This document shows positions 7,592-16,143 of a stretch of DNA of 64,000 nt, in pieces; the stretch's first letter is position 1; every line of letters begins with the position of its first letter. The stretch spans positions 1,550,001 through 1,614,000 of the forward strand of contig NZ_JBIWXY010000001.1 in the NCBI RefSeq assembly GCF_044751345.1, written 5' to 3'. The translations under genes were made by a program, and so were the position numbers. The notes under the pieces were generated by a model, which saw only the letters and a list, made by a program, of their open reading frames with translations, ran no database searches and was not told where the DNA came from. This DNA comes from Methylobacillus methanolivorans. GTDB lineage: Bacteria; Pseudomonadota; Gammaproteobacteria; Burkholderiales; Methylophilaceae.

Positions 7592-8992
7592 ATGGCAAAC
7601 ATCTCCCCCAATCAGTCACAGGCTAGCATGTCTCAACCGACCACTCCCTTGCGTACCTTTTTCCAGCTTGGATTTCACAGCGCATTTTTCCAACGCATCC
7701 ATGTTCGTGACCTACGCATTACGCCAGTGCAACTATTGTGGCTGCTACTCATCACCACTGCCGCCAGTATTCTCATGGGGAGGCTGGTCGTACCCGGCCC
7801 GGCAGAATTCTTCCCCAAGGCATTGCTCTGGGGCTGGATGATCACACTACTGATGCTCTGGCTGTGCTGGTATCTCAGCGACCATGCACGTAAACATGAC
7901 CTCAAGACACAGGCTGCCGCATTATTTGCCATCGGCACCACCCAGGCGTTGGTGCTAGATGTGATCAGCACGGCTCTTTACATGGGGGTGATCCAGCCAC
8001 TCAGCCTGGAAGGCAGCAGCTGGCACTGGGCGCTGTACATCGCCATGACCGGCTGGGCAGCCCTAGCGTTCTGGTTGCTGCTCACTCGCAGCACGCAAGC
8101 GCCACTGAAGCTGATCCTGCTGGCGGGTGTATTTGCCTTTGGTGCACCTGTCATCGTCCATCTTTCCCAGCCACCGATGTATTGGCAGCCCTATGAAGAA
8201 GAAAGTACCGTGGCAGAAAACACCCTGCAACTAACGCAAGAGAAACTGGAAACACAGCTACAACTCGCCAGCAAGCAACGTGCCTCCATCAAGCCACAAC
8301 GTCCTGGCGTGGTTGATCTATTCAGCATCAGCTATGCCCCTTATGGCGATGATGAAGTGTTCTTGCGTGAGAGCAGTATGGTCAATGCCGTGCTCGAAGA
8401 GCGCTTCGATGCAAGTGGGCATATGCAGGAACTCGTCAATCACCCTGCCACCTTAGAAAGCCTACCCTGGGCCAGCCTGGAAAACCTGGAGCGCGCCATC
8501 AACAGGGTAGCCGACCTCATGAACCCCGAAGAGGATGTACTGCTGGTTTACCTCACCTCGCATGGCGCACAGAATGGCGAACTCAGCGCATCGTTATGGC
8601 CGCTGGAAATGGATGCACTGACCCCGCAGGCTCTGAACCTCTGGCTGGACAAAGCGGGCATCAAGCACCGCATCATCGTCGTTTCTGCCTGTTATTCCGG
8701 TAGCTGGATCGCACCATTGCAGAATGACAATACCTTGATCATGACGGCAGCCGATGCAACGCACACATCCTTTGGCTGCGGCAGCGGCTCTGAGCTGACA
8801 TTCTTTGGTCGCGCCGTGTTCAACGAAGCCTTACGCGACACCGGCTCTTTTGAAGAAGCTTTCCAGCATGCATTGCCCATCATCCGCGAACGGGAGCAAC
8901 AAGCTGGTAAAACAGATGGCTATTCCAATCCGCAAATCTATATCGGAGACAAAATAAAACCCGTGCTGCAAGCCTTGCAACACGGGCATTAA
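7592..8992 (+). CDS. Membrane-anchored C13 (legumain-like) family peptidase
   Basis: This 466-residue protein has about five hydrophobic helices in the first 195 residues and then a soluble clan CD cysteine peptidase domain. The catalytic pair is visible: His324 in YLTSHGAQNG and Cys367 in VVSACYSGSW. This order and spacing are those of the C13 family (legumain, GPI transamidase) and of caspases, each motif preceded by a hydrophobic beta strand. A charged, coiled-coil-like stretch (about 204-232) links the two halves. The start at 7592 has GAGG 7 nt upstream; an in-frame ATG at 7628 is an alternative. Bacterial members have no established substrate. It is divergent from leuA and convergent with pssA, so context gives no function. 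Confidence 0.8.
   Translation: MANISPNQSQASMSQPTTPLRTFFQLGFHSAFFQRIHVRDLRITPVQLLWLLLITTAASILMGRLVVPGPAEFFPKALLWGWMITLLMLWLCWYLSDHARKHDLKTQAAALFAIGTTQALVLDVISTALYMGVIQPLSLEGSSWHWALYIAMTGWAALAFWLLLTRSTQAPLKLILLAGVFAFGAPVIVHLSQPPMYWQPYEEESTVAENTLQLTQEKLETQLQLASKQRASIKPQRPGVVDLFSISYAPYGDDEVFLRESSMVNAVLEERFDASGHMQELVNHPATLESLPWASLENLERAINRVADLMNPEEDVLLVYLTSHGAQNGELSASLWPLEMDALTPQALNLWLDKAGIKHRIIVVSACYSGSWIAPLQNDNTLIMTAADATHTSFGCGSGSELTFFGRAVFNEALRDTGSFEEAFQHALPIIREREQQAGKTDGYSNPQIYIGDKIKPVLQALQHGH
8951..8986 (-). terminator. Intrinsic terminator of pssA, embedded in the 3' end of the peptidase gene
   Basis: CCCGTG-TGCAA and TTGCA-CACGGG pair across a GCC loop, with one internal mismatch (8960-8986). 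On the minus strand a T-rich run (TTTTATTTT) follows, so the element serves pssA, whose stop codon is 24 nt upstream. It lies wholly inside the last codons of the convergent peptidase gene. Confidence 0.65.
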
Positions 8993-9009
8993 CTAGCAAA
9001 CCTGATTGA

Positions 9010-9822
9010 CTACGTGGAGGGCGGCGTATGGTCGACGGATGTGGTCTTGGATGTACGCTTGCCCCATAGCCACATGACATAGCCGGAAACTCCATACACA
9101 AGGAAGACGGCAAACAGCACCTCAGGTGGGCTATATGAAATCAGCACAAAAGCCAGCACGACAAGCAAAATGACAACAAAAGGAACGCTGCGACGCAGAT
9201 TGATATCCTTGCCACTGTAATAGCGCAGGTCACTCACCATGGAAAGTCCGGCAAACAGCGTGATGCCCCATGCTACCCACTGCATCTTCACTGCATCGAA
9301 AAATACCTCGGTGCCGCTCACTTGATTTTCATACGACACCCATACCAGGCCTGCCAACAAAGCCGCAGCTGCAGGGCTGGGCAAGCCTTGGAAGTAACGC
9401 TTGTCGCTTTCATCCAGCTTGGTATTGAAGCGAGCCAGGCGCAAAGCCGCCCCAGCACAATAAATGAAGGCTGCTATCCAACCCAGCTTGCCTAGCGGCT
9501 TGAGCGCCCAGACATACATGACCAGGGCGGGAGCCACGCCAAACGAGACCATGTCAGACAAGCTATCGTATTCCGCCCCAAAAGCACTCTGCGTATTGGT
9601 CATGCGTGCCACGCGACCATCCAGACCATCGAGCACCATGGCAATAAAGATTGCCACGGCAGAATGCTCAAAATTGCCATTCATTGCCTGTACGATGGCG
9701 TAAAACCCCGCAAACAAGGCCGCGCTGGTAAACAGATTGGGTAACAGGTAAATACTGCGCTCTCGCAAGCCTGATTCCATGAACGAACCACGGCGGCGCG
9801 AGCGGTTGGGAAGATCAGCCAT
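9010..9822 (-). CDS. pssA: CDP-diacylglycerol-serine O-phosphatidyltransferase
   Basis: It makes phosphatidylserine from CDP-diacylglycerol and serine, the precursor of phosphatidylethanolamine, in the inner membrane. The CDP-alcohol phosphatidyltransferase signature is complete: DGLDGRVAR, eight residues, G, three residues, D, then SLSD. Six to eight hydrophobic helices follow in the usual pattern. I place the start at the ATG at 9822 (MADLPNRSRRRGSF, 270 residues). It has GAGG upstream, and the extra 43 residues of the longer frame (from 9951) look non-coding. This is the membrane (type II) enzyme, not the E. coli-type PLD-like one. Confidence 0.93.
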   Translation of the reverse strand: MADLPNRSRRRGSFMESGLRERSIYLLPNLFTSAALFAGFYAIVQAMNGNFEHSAVAIFIAMVLDGLDGRVARMTNTQSAFGAEYDSLSDMVSFGVAPALVMYVWALKPLGKLGWIAAFIYCAGAALRLARFNTKLDESDKRYFQGLPSPAAAALLAGLVWVSYENQVSGTEVFFDAVKMQWVAWGITLFAGLSMVSDLRYYSGKDINLRRSVPFVVILLVVLAFVLISYSPPEVLFAVFLVYGVSGYVMWLWGKRTSKTTSVDHTPPST

Positions 9823-9997
9823 TCCTAGAGTGTCCTCAATATGATAGAGCAGGCAGGATATCTGCCTGCAAAGTCCGCACAGTATAACAAAGCGCGCAGC
9901 TTGCACTCCATGCCTACCTACACCCACGATCACGCTTTCATCCCATGCCATCCCTCAGTCCATGATAGTATCGCGACTTGTATTTTGGTTAAGCATC

Positions 9998-11110
9998 ATG
10001 GAATTTACCCTTATCAAGCAAGACGGTGCCGCACGCCGTGGCACCGTCAACCTCGCCCACGGTGATGTACAAACACCAGCCTTTATGCCAGTAGGCACTT
10101 ATGGCTCTGTCAAATCGCTGTCCCCTGTAGAAGTCAGGGAAACCGGCGCTCATATCCTGCTCGGCAACACTTTTCACCTCTGGTTACGCCCAGGGCTGGA
10201 AGTGATTGGCGAATTCGGCGGTCTGCATCAATTCATGGGATGGGATGGCCCCATCCTCACCGACTCCGGCGGCTTTCAGGTCTGGAGCCTGGGCGATCTG
10301 CGCAAGATCACAGAAGAGGGTGTGCGTTTTCGCTCGCCAATTAATGGAGATAGCTGCTTCCTGACACCGGAAGAGTCGATGCGCATCCAAAAAGTGCTGA
10401 ACTCCGACATCGTCATGATCTTCGACGAATGTACCCCCTACCCTGCCACGCATATTGAGGCGCGCGACTCCATGCGCCTCAGCTTGCGCTGGGCCGCTCG
10501 CAGCAAGGCCGCGCACCAGGGCAACCCCAATGCATTATTCGGCATTATCCAGGGCGGCATGTACGAAGACCTTCGCGATGAATCGCTGGCCGGACTCACC
10601 GACATTGGCTTTGATGGCTACGCGATTGGTGGGCTTTCTGTGGGGGAGCCGAAAGAAGATATGCTGCGCATTCTCGACCACACCGCCCCCAAGATGCCGC
10701 AAGACAAGCCACGCTACCTCATGGGAGTAGGTACGCCGGAAGACTTGGTCGCGGCGGTATCGCATGGCGTGGATATGTTCGACTGTGTCATGCCAACGCG
10801 TAATGCCCGCAATGGCTGGCTGTTTACGCGCTACGGCGACATCAAGCTGAAAAATGCGCGCCACCGCAAGGATACCCGCCCGCTGGATGCAGACTGTAGC
10901 TGCTACACCTGCAGCAATTTCAGCCGCGCCTACCTGCACCACCTGCATCGCACCGGTGAGATCCTTGGTGCCCGCCTCAACACCATCCACAACCTGCATT
11001 ATTACCAGGAACTGATGGCAGGCATGCGTGAGGCGATTGAGCAGGGACGATTCGCTGCATTTGTCACCCAGTTCCGGCAAGATAGGCAAACACTGCAGCA
11101 AGCTGCATAA
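9998..11110 (+). CDS. tgt: tRNA-guanine(34) transglycosylase (queuine/preQ1 insertion)
   Basis: It exchanges guanine 34 for preQ1 in tRNAs with GUN anticodons on the way to queuosine. The start at the ATG at 9998 (MEFTLIKQDG, 370 residues) matches the family. The longer frame from 9962 adds an unrelated hydrophobic stretch. TDSGGFQVWSLG contains the Asp proton acceptor region, FDCVMPTRNARNG the nucleophilic Asp region, and DADCSCYTC with a later His the zinc site. In many proteobacteria tgt precedes yajC-secD-secF, exactly as here. Confidence 0.98.
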   Translation: MEFTLIKQDGAARRGTVNLAHGDVQTPAFMPVGTYGSVKSLSPVEVRETGAHILLGNTFHLWLRPGLEVIGEFGGLHQFMGWDGPILTDSGGFQVWSLGDLRKITEEGVRFRSPINGDSCFLTPEESMRIQKVLNSDIVMIFDECTPYPATHIEARDSMRLSLRWAARSKAAHQGNPNALFGIIQGGMYEDLRDESLAGLTDIGFDGYAIGGLSVGEPKEDMLRILDHTAPKMPQDKPRYLMGVGTPEDLVAAVSHGVDMFDCVMPTRNARNGWLFTRYGDIKLKNARHRKDTRPLDADCSCYTCSNFSRAYLHHLHRTGEILGARLNTIHNLHYYQELMAGMREAIEQGRFAAFVTQFRQDRQTLQQAA

Positions 11111-11199
11111 TCCAGCGCAAGTGTCACATTATGTTACAATTTTCGGCTAATATTTTGCGCTTCAAGTATTTCACCCTTAGATAGAAGAAAGGTTTACCC

Positions 11200-11520
11200 G
11201 TGTTAATTGCCTCTGCGTACGCTGCTGATGCAGCTCAGGCCACTCCAGACTGGACTAGCTTCCTACCCTTGATCGTCATTTTCGTGCTGTTCTGGTTCAT
11301 GCTGATCCGCCCGCAAATGAAGCAAGCCAAGGAGCAACGCAAACTGATCGAAGCCCTGCAAAAGGGTGACGAAGTGACCACCAGCTCCGGTATCGTTGGC
11401 CGTATTACCAAGGTAGGCGAAGGCTATGTCAGCCTGGAAATTGCACCAGAAACTGTCATTACCGTGCAAAAGCACACTGTGCAAACTCTGCTGCCCAAGG
11501 GCACGATCAAGGCACTGTAA
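11200..11520 (+). CDS. yajC: Sec translocase accessory subunit YajC
   Basis: A single-span inner-membrane protein that associates with SecDF. It has 106 residues and starts with GTG at 11200, preceded by AGAAAGG. An alanine-rich N-terminus is followed by one long helix (about 22-40, ending FWFMLIRPQMKQAKEQ, the family hallmark) and a soluble beta-rich tail with GDEVTTSSGIVGRI. It lies between tgt and secD on the same strand and is most likely co-transcribed with secDF. Confidence 0.97.
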   Translation: MLIASAYAADAAQATPDWTSFLPLIVIFVLFWFMLIRPQMKQAKEQRKLIEALQKGDEVTTSSGIVGRITKVGEGYVSLEIAPETVITVQKHTVQTLLPKGTIKAL

Positions 11521-11585
11521 GCTGCTTACCCTCACTTGAGTCACGATCTTTAACATCACTGAAACACTGAAATGCGAGCTGCTTC

Positions 11586-13415
11586 ATGAACCGCTACCCT
11601 TTATGGAAGTACCTGATGGTACTGGCTGTCGTCTTGGTGGGCCTGCTTTACGCTGCCCCCAACTTGTTTGGCGAATCTCCGGCTGTGCAAATTACCGCCG
11701 CCAAAGCCAATACCAAGGTAGATTCGGCCCTGCTGGAAAGTACGGAAAATATCCTCAAGCAGGCAAATATTCCGTTTGAAGCCCTGTTCCTTGATGCCAC
11801 TGGCGTCAAGGTGCGCTTCCCTAGCACCGACGTCCAGCTACACGCCAAGGATGCATTGCAAGCAAGCTTGGGCAAGGACTACGTCATTGCACTCAACCTG
11901 CTTTCACGCTCCCCTGAGTGGCTGCGTAGCATAGGGGCTCGCCCAATGTACCTGGGTCTGGATTTGCGCGGTGGCGTGCACTTCCTGCTCCAGGTTGACA
12001 TGAAGGCGGCACTGGATCAGGCAGCAGAGCGCTATGTCGGTGACTTCCGCAGTGCACTGCGTAATGCCCGCCTTAGCTACCTCGGTGTTTCCCGTGATGG
12101 ACAAGCCGTCAATATCCGTTTCAAGGATTTGGCCGAGCTCAACAAGGCGCAACGCGCCCTGGAAAAAGATTATCCAGACCTCACCTTCCGCACCTCTGAC
12201 CGAGGCGAAGATAAAGTCCTGACTGCAGTATTGAGCGAACCTGCGAAAAAACGCATTCAGGAATTTGCCATCAAGCAGAATATCCAGACCCTGCACAACC
12301 GCATCAACGAACTGGGTGTTGCCGAGCCTGTGATCCAACAACAAGGCCTGGATCGCGTTGTCGTGCAATTGCCTGGTGTGCAGGATACTGCCAAGGCCAA
12401 GGAAATCCTGGGCCGTACCGCCACGCTGGAAATCCGCATGGTGGATGAAGACAAGAGCAATGCCATCAGCCTGGAAAATGCGTCCAAGGGCCAAGTACCA
12501 TTTGGCACCGAGTTCTTCACTGACCGTAACGGCATTCCCATGCTGGTCAAAAAGAATGTCATTCTGACCGGTGACTACATTACCGATGCTGGCCCCGGCA
12601 TGGACTCTCAAGGCGGTGGTGCAGTCGTGCATGTCACGCTGGATGGGCGTGGCGCGCGTATTTTCAAGCAAGCCACCCGTGAAAACGTCGGCAAGCGCAT
12701 GGCTATCCTACTGATCGAAAAAGGCCAGGCAGAAGTGATTACCGCTCCCGTGATCCGCGAGGAAATCGGCGGTGGTCGCGTACAAATCTCTGGTATGGCT
12801 AATACGCAAGAAGCCACCGATGTCGCGCTGCTGCTGCGTGCCGGTGCATTGGCCGCCCCCATGGAAATCATTGAAGAGCGCACCGTCGGCCCAAGCATGG
12901 GTGAAGCCAATATCGAACGCGGCATGCATTCCACCTTGTGGGGCTTTGTTGCCATCTCCGCCTTCATGATCGTCTATTACATGCTGTTCGGTAGCGTTTC
13001 CGTGCTCGCACTGAGTATCAACCTGCTGTTGCTGGTTGCCCTGCTCTCCATGCTGCAAGCGACCCTAACATTGCCTGGTATCGCAGCGGTTGCACTGACC
13101 CTGGGTATGGCGATTGACGCCAACGTGCTGATCAATGAACGCATCCGCGAGGAACTGCGTAACGGCAACACGCCGCAAGCTTCTATCCATGCTGGTTATG
13201 ACCGTGCGTTTGGCACCATTCTTGATGCCAACGTCACTACCATGATCGCTGGTTTGGCGCTGTTCATGTTCGGCACCGGTCCAGTGAAGGGCTTTGCCGT
13301 TGTTCACGTATTGGGCATCCTGACCTCCATGTTCTCGGCAGTGCTGGTTTCCCGTGCAGTGATCAACCTGATCTATGGCTATCGTCGCAAGATCAGCAAG
13401 CTGTCCATAGGTTAA
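11586..13415 (+). CDS. secD: Protein translocase subunit SecD
   Basis: SecD with SecF forms the proton-driven RND-like machine that completes preprotein translocation on the periplasmic side of SecYEG. At 609 residues it has the usual length. The N-terminal helix (about 8-25) is followed by a large periplasmic P1 domain containing PMYLGLDLRGGVHFLLQVD, and then five helices. Helix 4 carries GMAIDANVLINERIREE, the conserved motif with the proton-relay Asp. secF follows 36 nt later. Confidence 0.98.
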   Translation: MNRYPLWKYLMVLAVVLVGLLYAAPNLFGESPAVQITAAKANTKVDSALLESTENILKQANIPFEALFLDATGVKVRFPSTDVQLHAKDALQASLGKDYVIALNLLSRSPEWLRSIGARPMYLGLDLRGGVHFLLQVDMKAALDQAAERYVGDFRSALRNARLSYLGVSRDGQAVNIRFKDLAELNKAQRALEKDYPDLTFRTSDRGEDKVLTAVLSEPAKKRIQEFAIKQNIQTLHNRINELGVAEPVIQQQGLDRVVVQLPGVQDTAKAKEILGRTATLEIRMVDEDKSNAISLENASKGQVPFGTEFFTDRNGIPMLVKKNVILTGDYITDAGPGMDSQGGGAVVHVTLDGRGARIFKQATRENVGKRMAILLIEKGQAEVITAPVIREEIGGGRVQISGMANTQEATDVALLLRAGALAAPMEIIEERTVGPSMGEANIERGMHSTLWGFVAISAFMIVYYMLFGSVSVLALSINLLLLVALLSMLQATLTLPGIAAVALTLGMAIDANVLINERIREELRNGNTPQASIHAGYDRAFGTILDANVTTMIAGLALFMFGTGPVKGFAVVHVLGILTSMFSAVLVSRAVINLIYGYRRKISKLSIG

Positions 13416-13451
13416 CCGTCGATCAACAGGTCATACACTAGAGTAAATATC

Positions 13452-14390
13452 ATGGAATTTTTCAGAATCAAAAAAGATATACCGTTCATGAGCTATGGCC
13501 GTCTCACGACGACCATTTCGCTCCTGACCTTCCTGTTGTCGGTATTCTTCCTGGCCACTAGAGGCTTGCATCTGGGTGTGGATTTCACTGGCGGCACGAT
13601 GATGGAAGTCAGCTATCCGCAGGCAGCCAACCTCGAAAGCATCCGTAAGGCTGTCGATGAAATCGGCCTCAAGGATGCCACCGTGCAGAATTTCGGCACT
13701 AGCCAAGATGTACTGATCCGCCTGCCGGTCAAACCTGGTTTGTCCACCGCACAGCTTTCCGAAAAAGTACTCACTGCACTGTCTGCCGACAATGCAGAGG
13801 TGAAGCTGCACCGCGTCGAGTTTGTCGGACCGCAGGTTGGCCAGGAGCTTTATGACAAGGGCGCACTGGCGATGCTGTTCGTCTGTGTCGGCATCATGGC
13901 CTATCTCGCCATGCGTTTTGAGTGGCGCTTTGCCGTCGCTGCCGTCATCGCCAACATGCACGACGTCATCATCATTCTCGGTTTCTTTGCTTTCTTCCAG
14001 TGGGAATTCAATCTCACGGTATTGGCAGCGGTGCTCGCCGTGCTAGGTTACTCCGTGAACGAATCCGTGGTGGTGTTTGACCGGGTGCGCGAAAACTTCC
14101 GCAAAATGCGCAAGGCCAGCGTACCAGACGTGATCAATAACGCGATCACCCGCACTATGTCACGTACTATCATCACCCACTTCTCTACCGAACTGATGGT
14201 ATTGTCCATGCTGTTCTTCGGTGGCGAGGTATTGCACAACTTCGCCTTGGCGCTAACCATCGGTATCTTGTTCGGCATCTACTCCTCCGTCCTGGTGGCC
14301 AGCCCGATCGCCATGTACTTGGGCGTATCACGTGAAAACCTGATCGGTGGTAGCGAGAAGAAACCCGAGGCAGAAGAAGCCTTACCTTGA
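13452..14390 (+). CDS. secF: Protein translocase subunit SecF
   Basis: Partner of SecD in the inner membrane. The 312-residue protein has helix 1 followed by the periplasmic GVDFTGGTMMEVSYP (SecF signature) and five more helices. VLGYSVNESVVVFDRVREN corresponds to the helix-4 motif conserved in SecDF. The ATG at 13452 gives MEFFRIKKDIPFM. It ends 5 nt before a GC-rich hairpin. Confidence 0.98.
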   Translation: MEFFRIKKDIPFMSYGRLTTTISLLTFLLSVFFLATRGLHLGVDFTGGTMMEVSYPQAANLESIRKAVDEIGLKDATVQNFGTSQDVLIRLPVKPGLSTAQLSEKVLTALSADNAEVKLHRVEFVGPQVGQELYDKGALAMLFVCVGIMAYLAMRFEWRFAVAAVIANMHDVIIILGFFAFFQWEFNLTVLAAVLAVLGYSVNESVVVFDRVRENFRKMRKASVPDVINNAITRTMSRTIITHFSTELMVLSMLFFGGEVLHNFALALTIGILFGIYSSVLVASPIAMYLGVSRENLIGGSEKKPEAEEALP

Positions 14391-14394
14391 CAAA

Positions 14395-14413
14395 GTCGGC
14401 GCTTCGCGCCGAC
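14395..14413. terminator. GC-rich hairpin after secF (weak terminator or mRNA-stabilising stem)
   Basis: GTCGGCGC / GCGCCGAC form a perfect 8-bp stem with a TTC loop just after the secF stop. No T run follows, so Rho-independent termination is doubtful; it may protect the 3' end of the secDF message. Confidence 0.45.
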
Positions 14414-14436
14414 ACTAGCGGTATCTCATTCACCGA

Positions 14437-15702
14437 TTGATACCGTTGGACAGTTCCTTACTATGGCAGCTGGGCATCCTTGCCCTGCTGCTATTTGCTT
14501 CAGCTTTTTTCTCCATGGCCGAAACCAGCTTGTTGATGCTCAACCGGCACCGGCTCACCATCCTCGCCAAAGAAGGTCTACGCAGCGCTGAATTCGCCAC
14601 TCGCCTACTCAATGAGCGCGAGCAATTTCTCGGTGCCATCTTGCTAGGCAATACCTTGGCCAATGCCGCAGCCGCAACATTGGCCGCCTTTATCAGCATT
14701 CGCTTGTTCAATCTAGGTGAGCTGCTGATGCCAGTCTCCACCGTACTCATCACCTTTGCCATCCTGGTGTTCAGCGAAATCACGCCCAAAGTGATTGCTG
14801 CACGCCATGCAGAGCCATTGGCGCTCTCCTTCAGCTATGTTTTGCTGCCCCTGGTCAAGATCGGCTATCCCCTGATCTGGCTTGCCAATCTGTGTGCCAA
14901 CAGCCTGTTGCGTCTGCTGGGCATGAAGGTCAGCTTTACCCAGAACAACCACACCACCAGCATTGAAGAACTGCGCAGCATTTTCAGCGAAACCACCAGC
15001 CCGATTCCGCAGAAGCATCGCGAAGTATTGCTCAACTTGTTGGAGCTGGAGCAAACCACTGTTGATGAGATCATGACTGTGCACACGCAACTCGAGATCA
15101 TCGATATTGAAGCACCCATGGAGGATATACTGGCTCAAGTCACTGCAAGCCAACATTCACGCCTACCACTACGCAAGGGACCAAACGAGGAAATCATTGG
15201 CATGCTGCGCATACGTGCCATCATGAATGCCTTGCGGACACAAAGTCTCAGCCAGAACTTGCTGACACAGCATATGGAAGCCCCCTACTTCATTCCCTCC
15301 GGCACCCCGGTCTATACCCAGATGCAGGAGTTCAAGCAATGTCAGCAGCGCATTGCCCTAGTCGTGGATGAATACGGTGAACTCAAGGGACTGGTGACAC
15401 TCGAAGACATTATCAAGGCCATCATTGGCGATTTTGCACATGAATCCACACAGCAACAACTCAGCTATCGCCAGGAAGAAAAAGGCAGTTGGCTGGTTGA
15501 TGCCAGCAATAGTTTGCGCGACATCAACAACAAATTAGGGATTACCCTGCCACTGGATGGCCCGCGCACCTTGAATGGGCTGATTGTGGAGCATTTCGAG
15601 GATATTCCCGAGCCTGGCATCGGATTAAAAATTGGCAATTACAAACTGGAAATCCTTAAAACCCAGGATCGCACGGTAAAAATTGTCAGAATTCATCCGT
15701 AA
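14437..15702 (+). CDS. CNNM/CorC-HlyC family membrane protein (YfjD-like), DUF21-CBS-CorC_HlyC
   Basis: This 421-residue protein has an N-terminal DUF21/CNNM domain (about 1-190; ASAFFSMAETSLLMLNRHR is the usual opening). It is followed by a paired CBS module (about 205-335, with VDEYGELKGLVTLEDIIKAI) and a C-terminal CorC_HlyC domain. The family includes magnesium/cobalt exporters or regulators; the hemolysin name is historical. The frame begins with a TTG codon at 14437. No ATG exists before the DUF21 core, and the ribosome site is weak. Confidence 0.88.
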   Translation: MIPLDSSLLWQLGILALLLFASAFFSMAETSLLMLNRHRLTILAKEGLRSAEFATRLLNEREQFLGAILLGNTLANAAAATLAAFISIRLFNLGELLMPVSTVLITFAILVFSEITPKVIAARHAEPLALSFSYVLLPLVKIGYPLIWLANLCANSLLRLLGMKVSFTQNNHTTSIEELRSIFSETTSPIPQKHREVLLNLLELEQTTVDEIMTVHTQLEIIDIEAPMEDILAQVTASQHSRLPLRKGPNEEIIGMLRIRAIMNALRTQSLSQNLLTQHMEAPYFIPSGTPVYTQMQEFKQCQQRIALVVDEYGELKGLVTLEDIIKAIIGDFAHESTQQQLSYRQEEKGSWLVDASNSLRDINNKLGITLPLDGPRTLNGLIVEHFEDIPEPGIGLKIGNYKLEILKTQDRTVKIVRIHP

Positions 15703-15811
15703 TCAATACGGTATGGCAAATATCTTGCATGCATAAACATGGCATCATGTAATAACCCTACTCATTTCAGACTTGAAAATTTCTGCATTCGGCTCAAAAT
15801 AGATCAAACGT

Positions 15812-16123
15812 ATGGCTAGCATCAAACATCAGGACAACATCGTAGAGAAAACGGGCAAGGCCAATATCAAGCCGCCCTCGATGTACAAAGTCATTCTGCT
15901 GAATGATGACTATACGCCCATGGAATTCGTGGTAGATGTCATGCAGCGCTTTTTCCAGAAAAACCGTGAACAAGCAACGCAAATCATGCTCCAAGTACAT
16001 ACCGAGGGCGCGGGCGTATGTGGTGTGTATCCACACGGCATCGCCGAGACCAAGGTCAACCAAGTCATTAGTTATGCCCGTGAGCACCAGCACCCGCTGC
16101 AATGCACCATGGAAGAAGCCTGA
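15812..16123 (+). CDS. clpS: ATP-dependent Clp protease adaptor ClpS
   Basis: ClpS delivers N-end-rule substrates to ClpAP. The 103 residues include the diagnostic YKVILLNDDYTPMEFVVDVM (N-degron pocket with the Asn-Asp-Asp and Met gate) and a CGVYPHGIAETKVNQV helix region. clpA starts 20 nt after its stop, the standard clpS-clpA pair. Confidence 0.98.
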   Translation: MASIKHQDNIVEKTGKANIKPPSMYKVILLNDDYTPMEFVVDVMQRFFQKNREQATQIMLQVHTEGAGVCGVYPHGIAETKVNQVISYAREHQHPLQCTMEEA

Positions 16124-16143
16124 AGAAAGCTGAGGAAGCTTAA

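Noticed and set aside
9823..9951. 43-residue N-terminal extension of PssA
   Set aside because: The segment lacks family similarity, and the ATG at 9822 has a better ribosome site and starts just before the conserved basic region.
11904..12671. 255-codon minus-strand frame opposite secD
   Set aside because: Antisense shadow of secD, with no recognisable domain.
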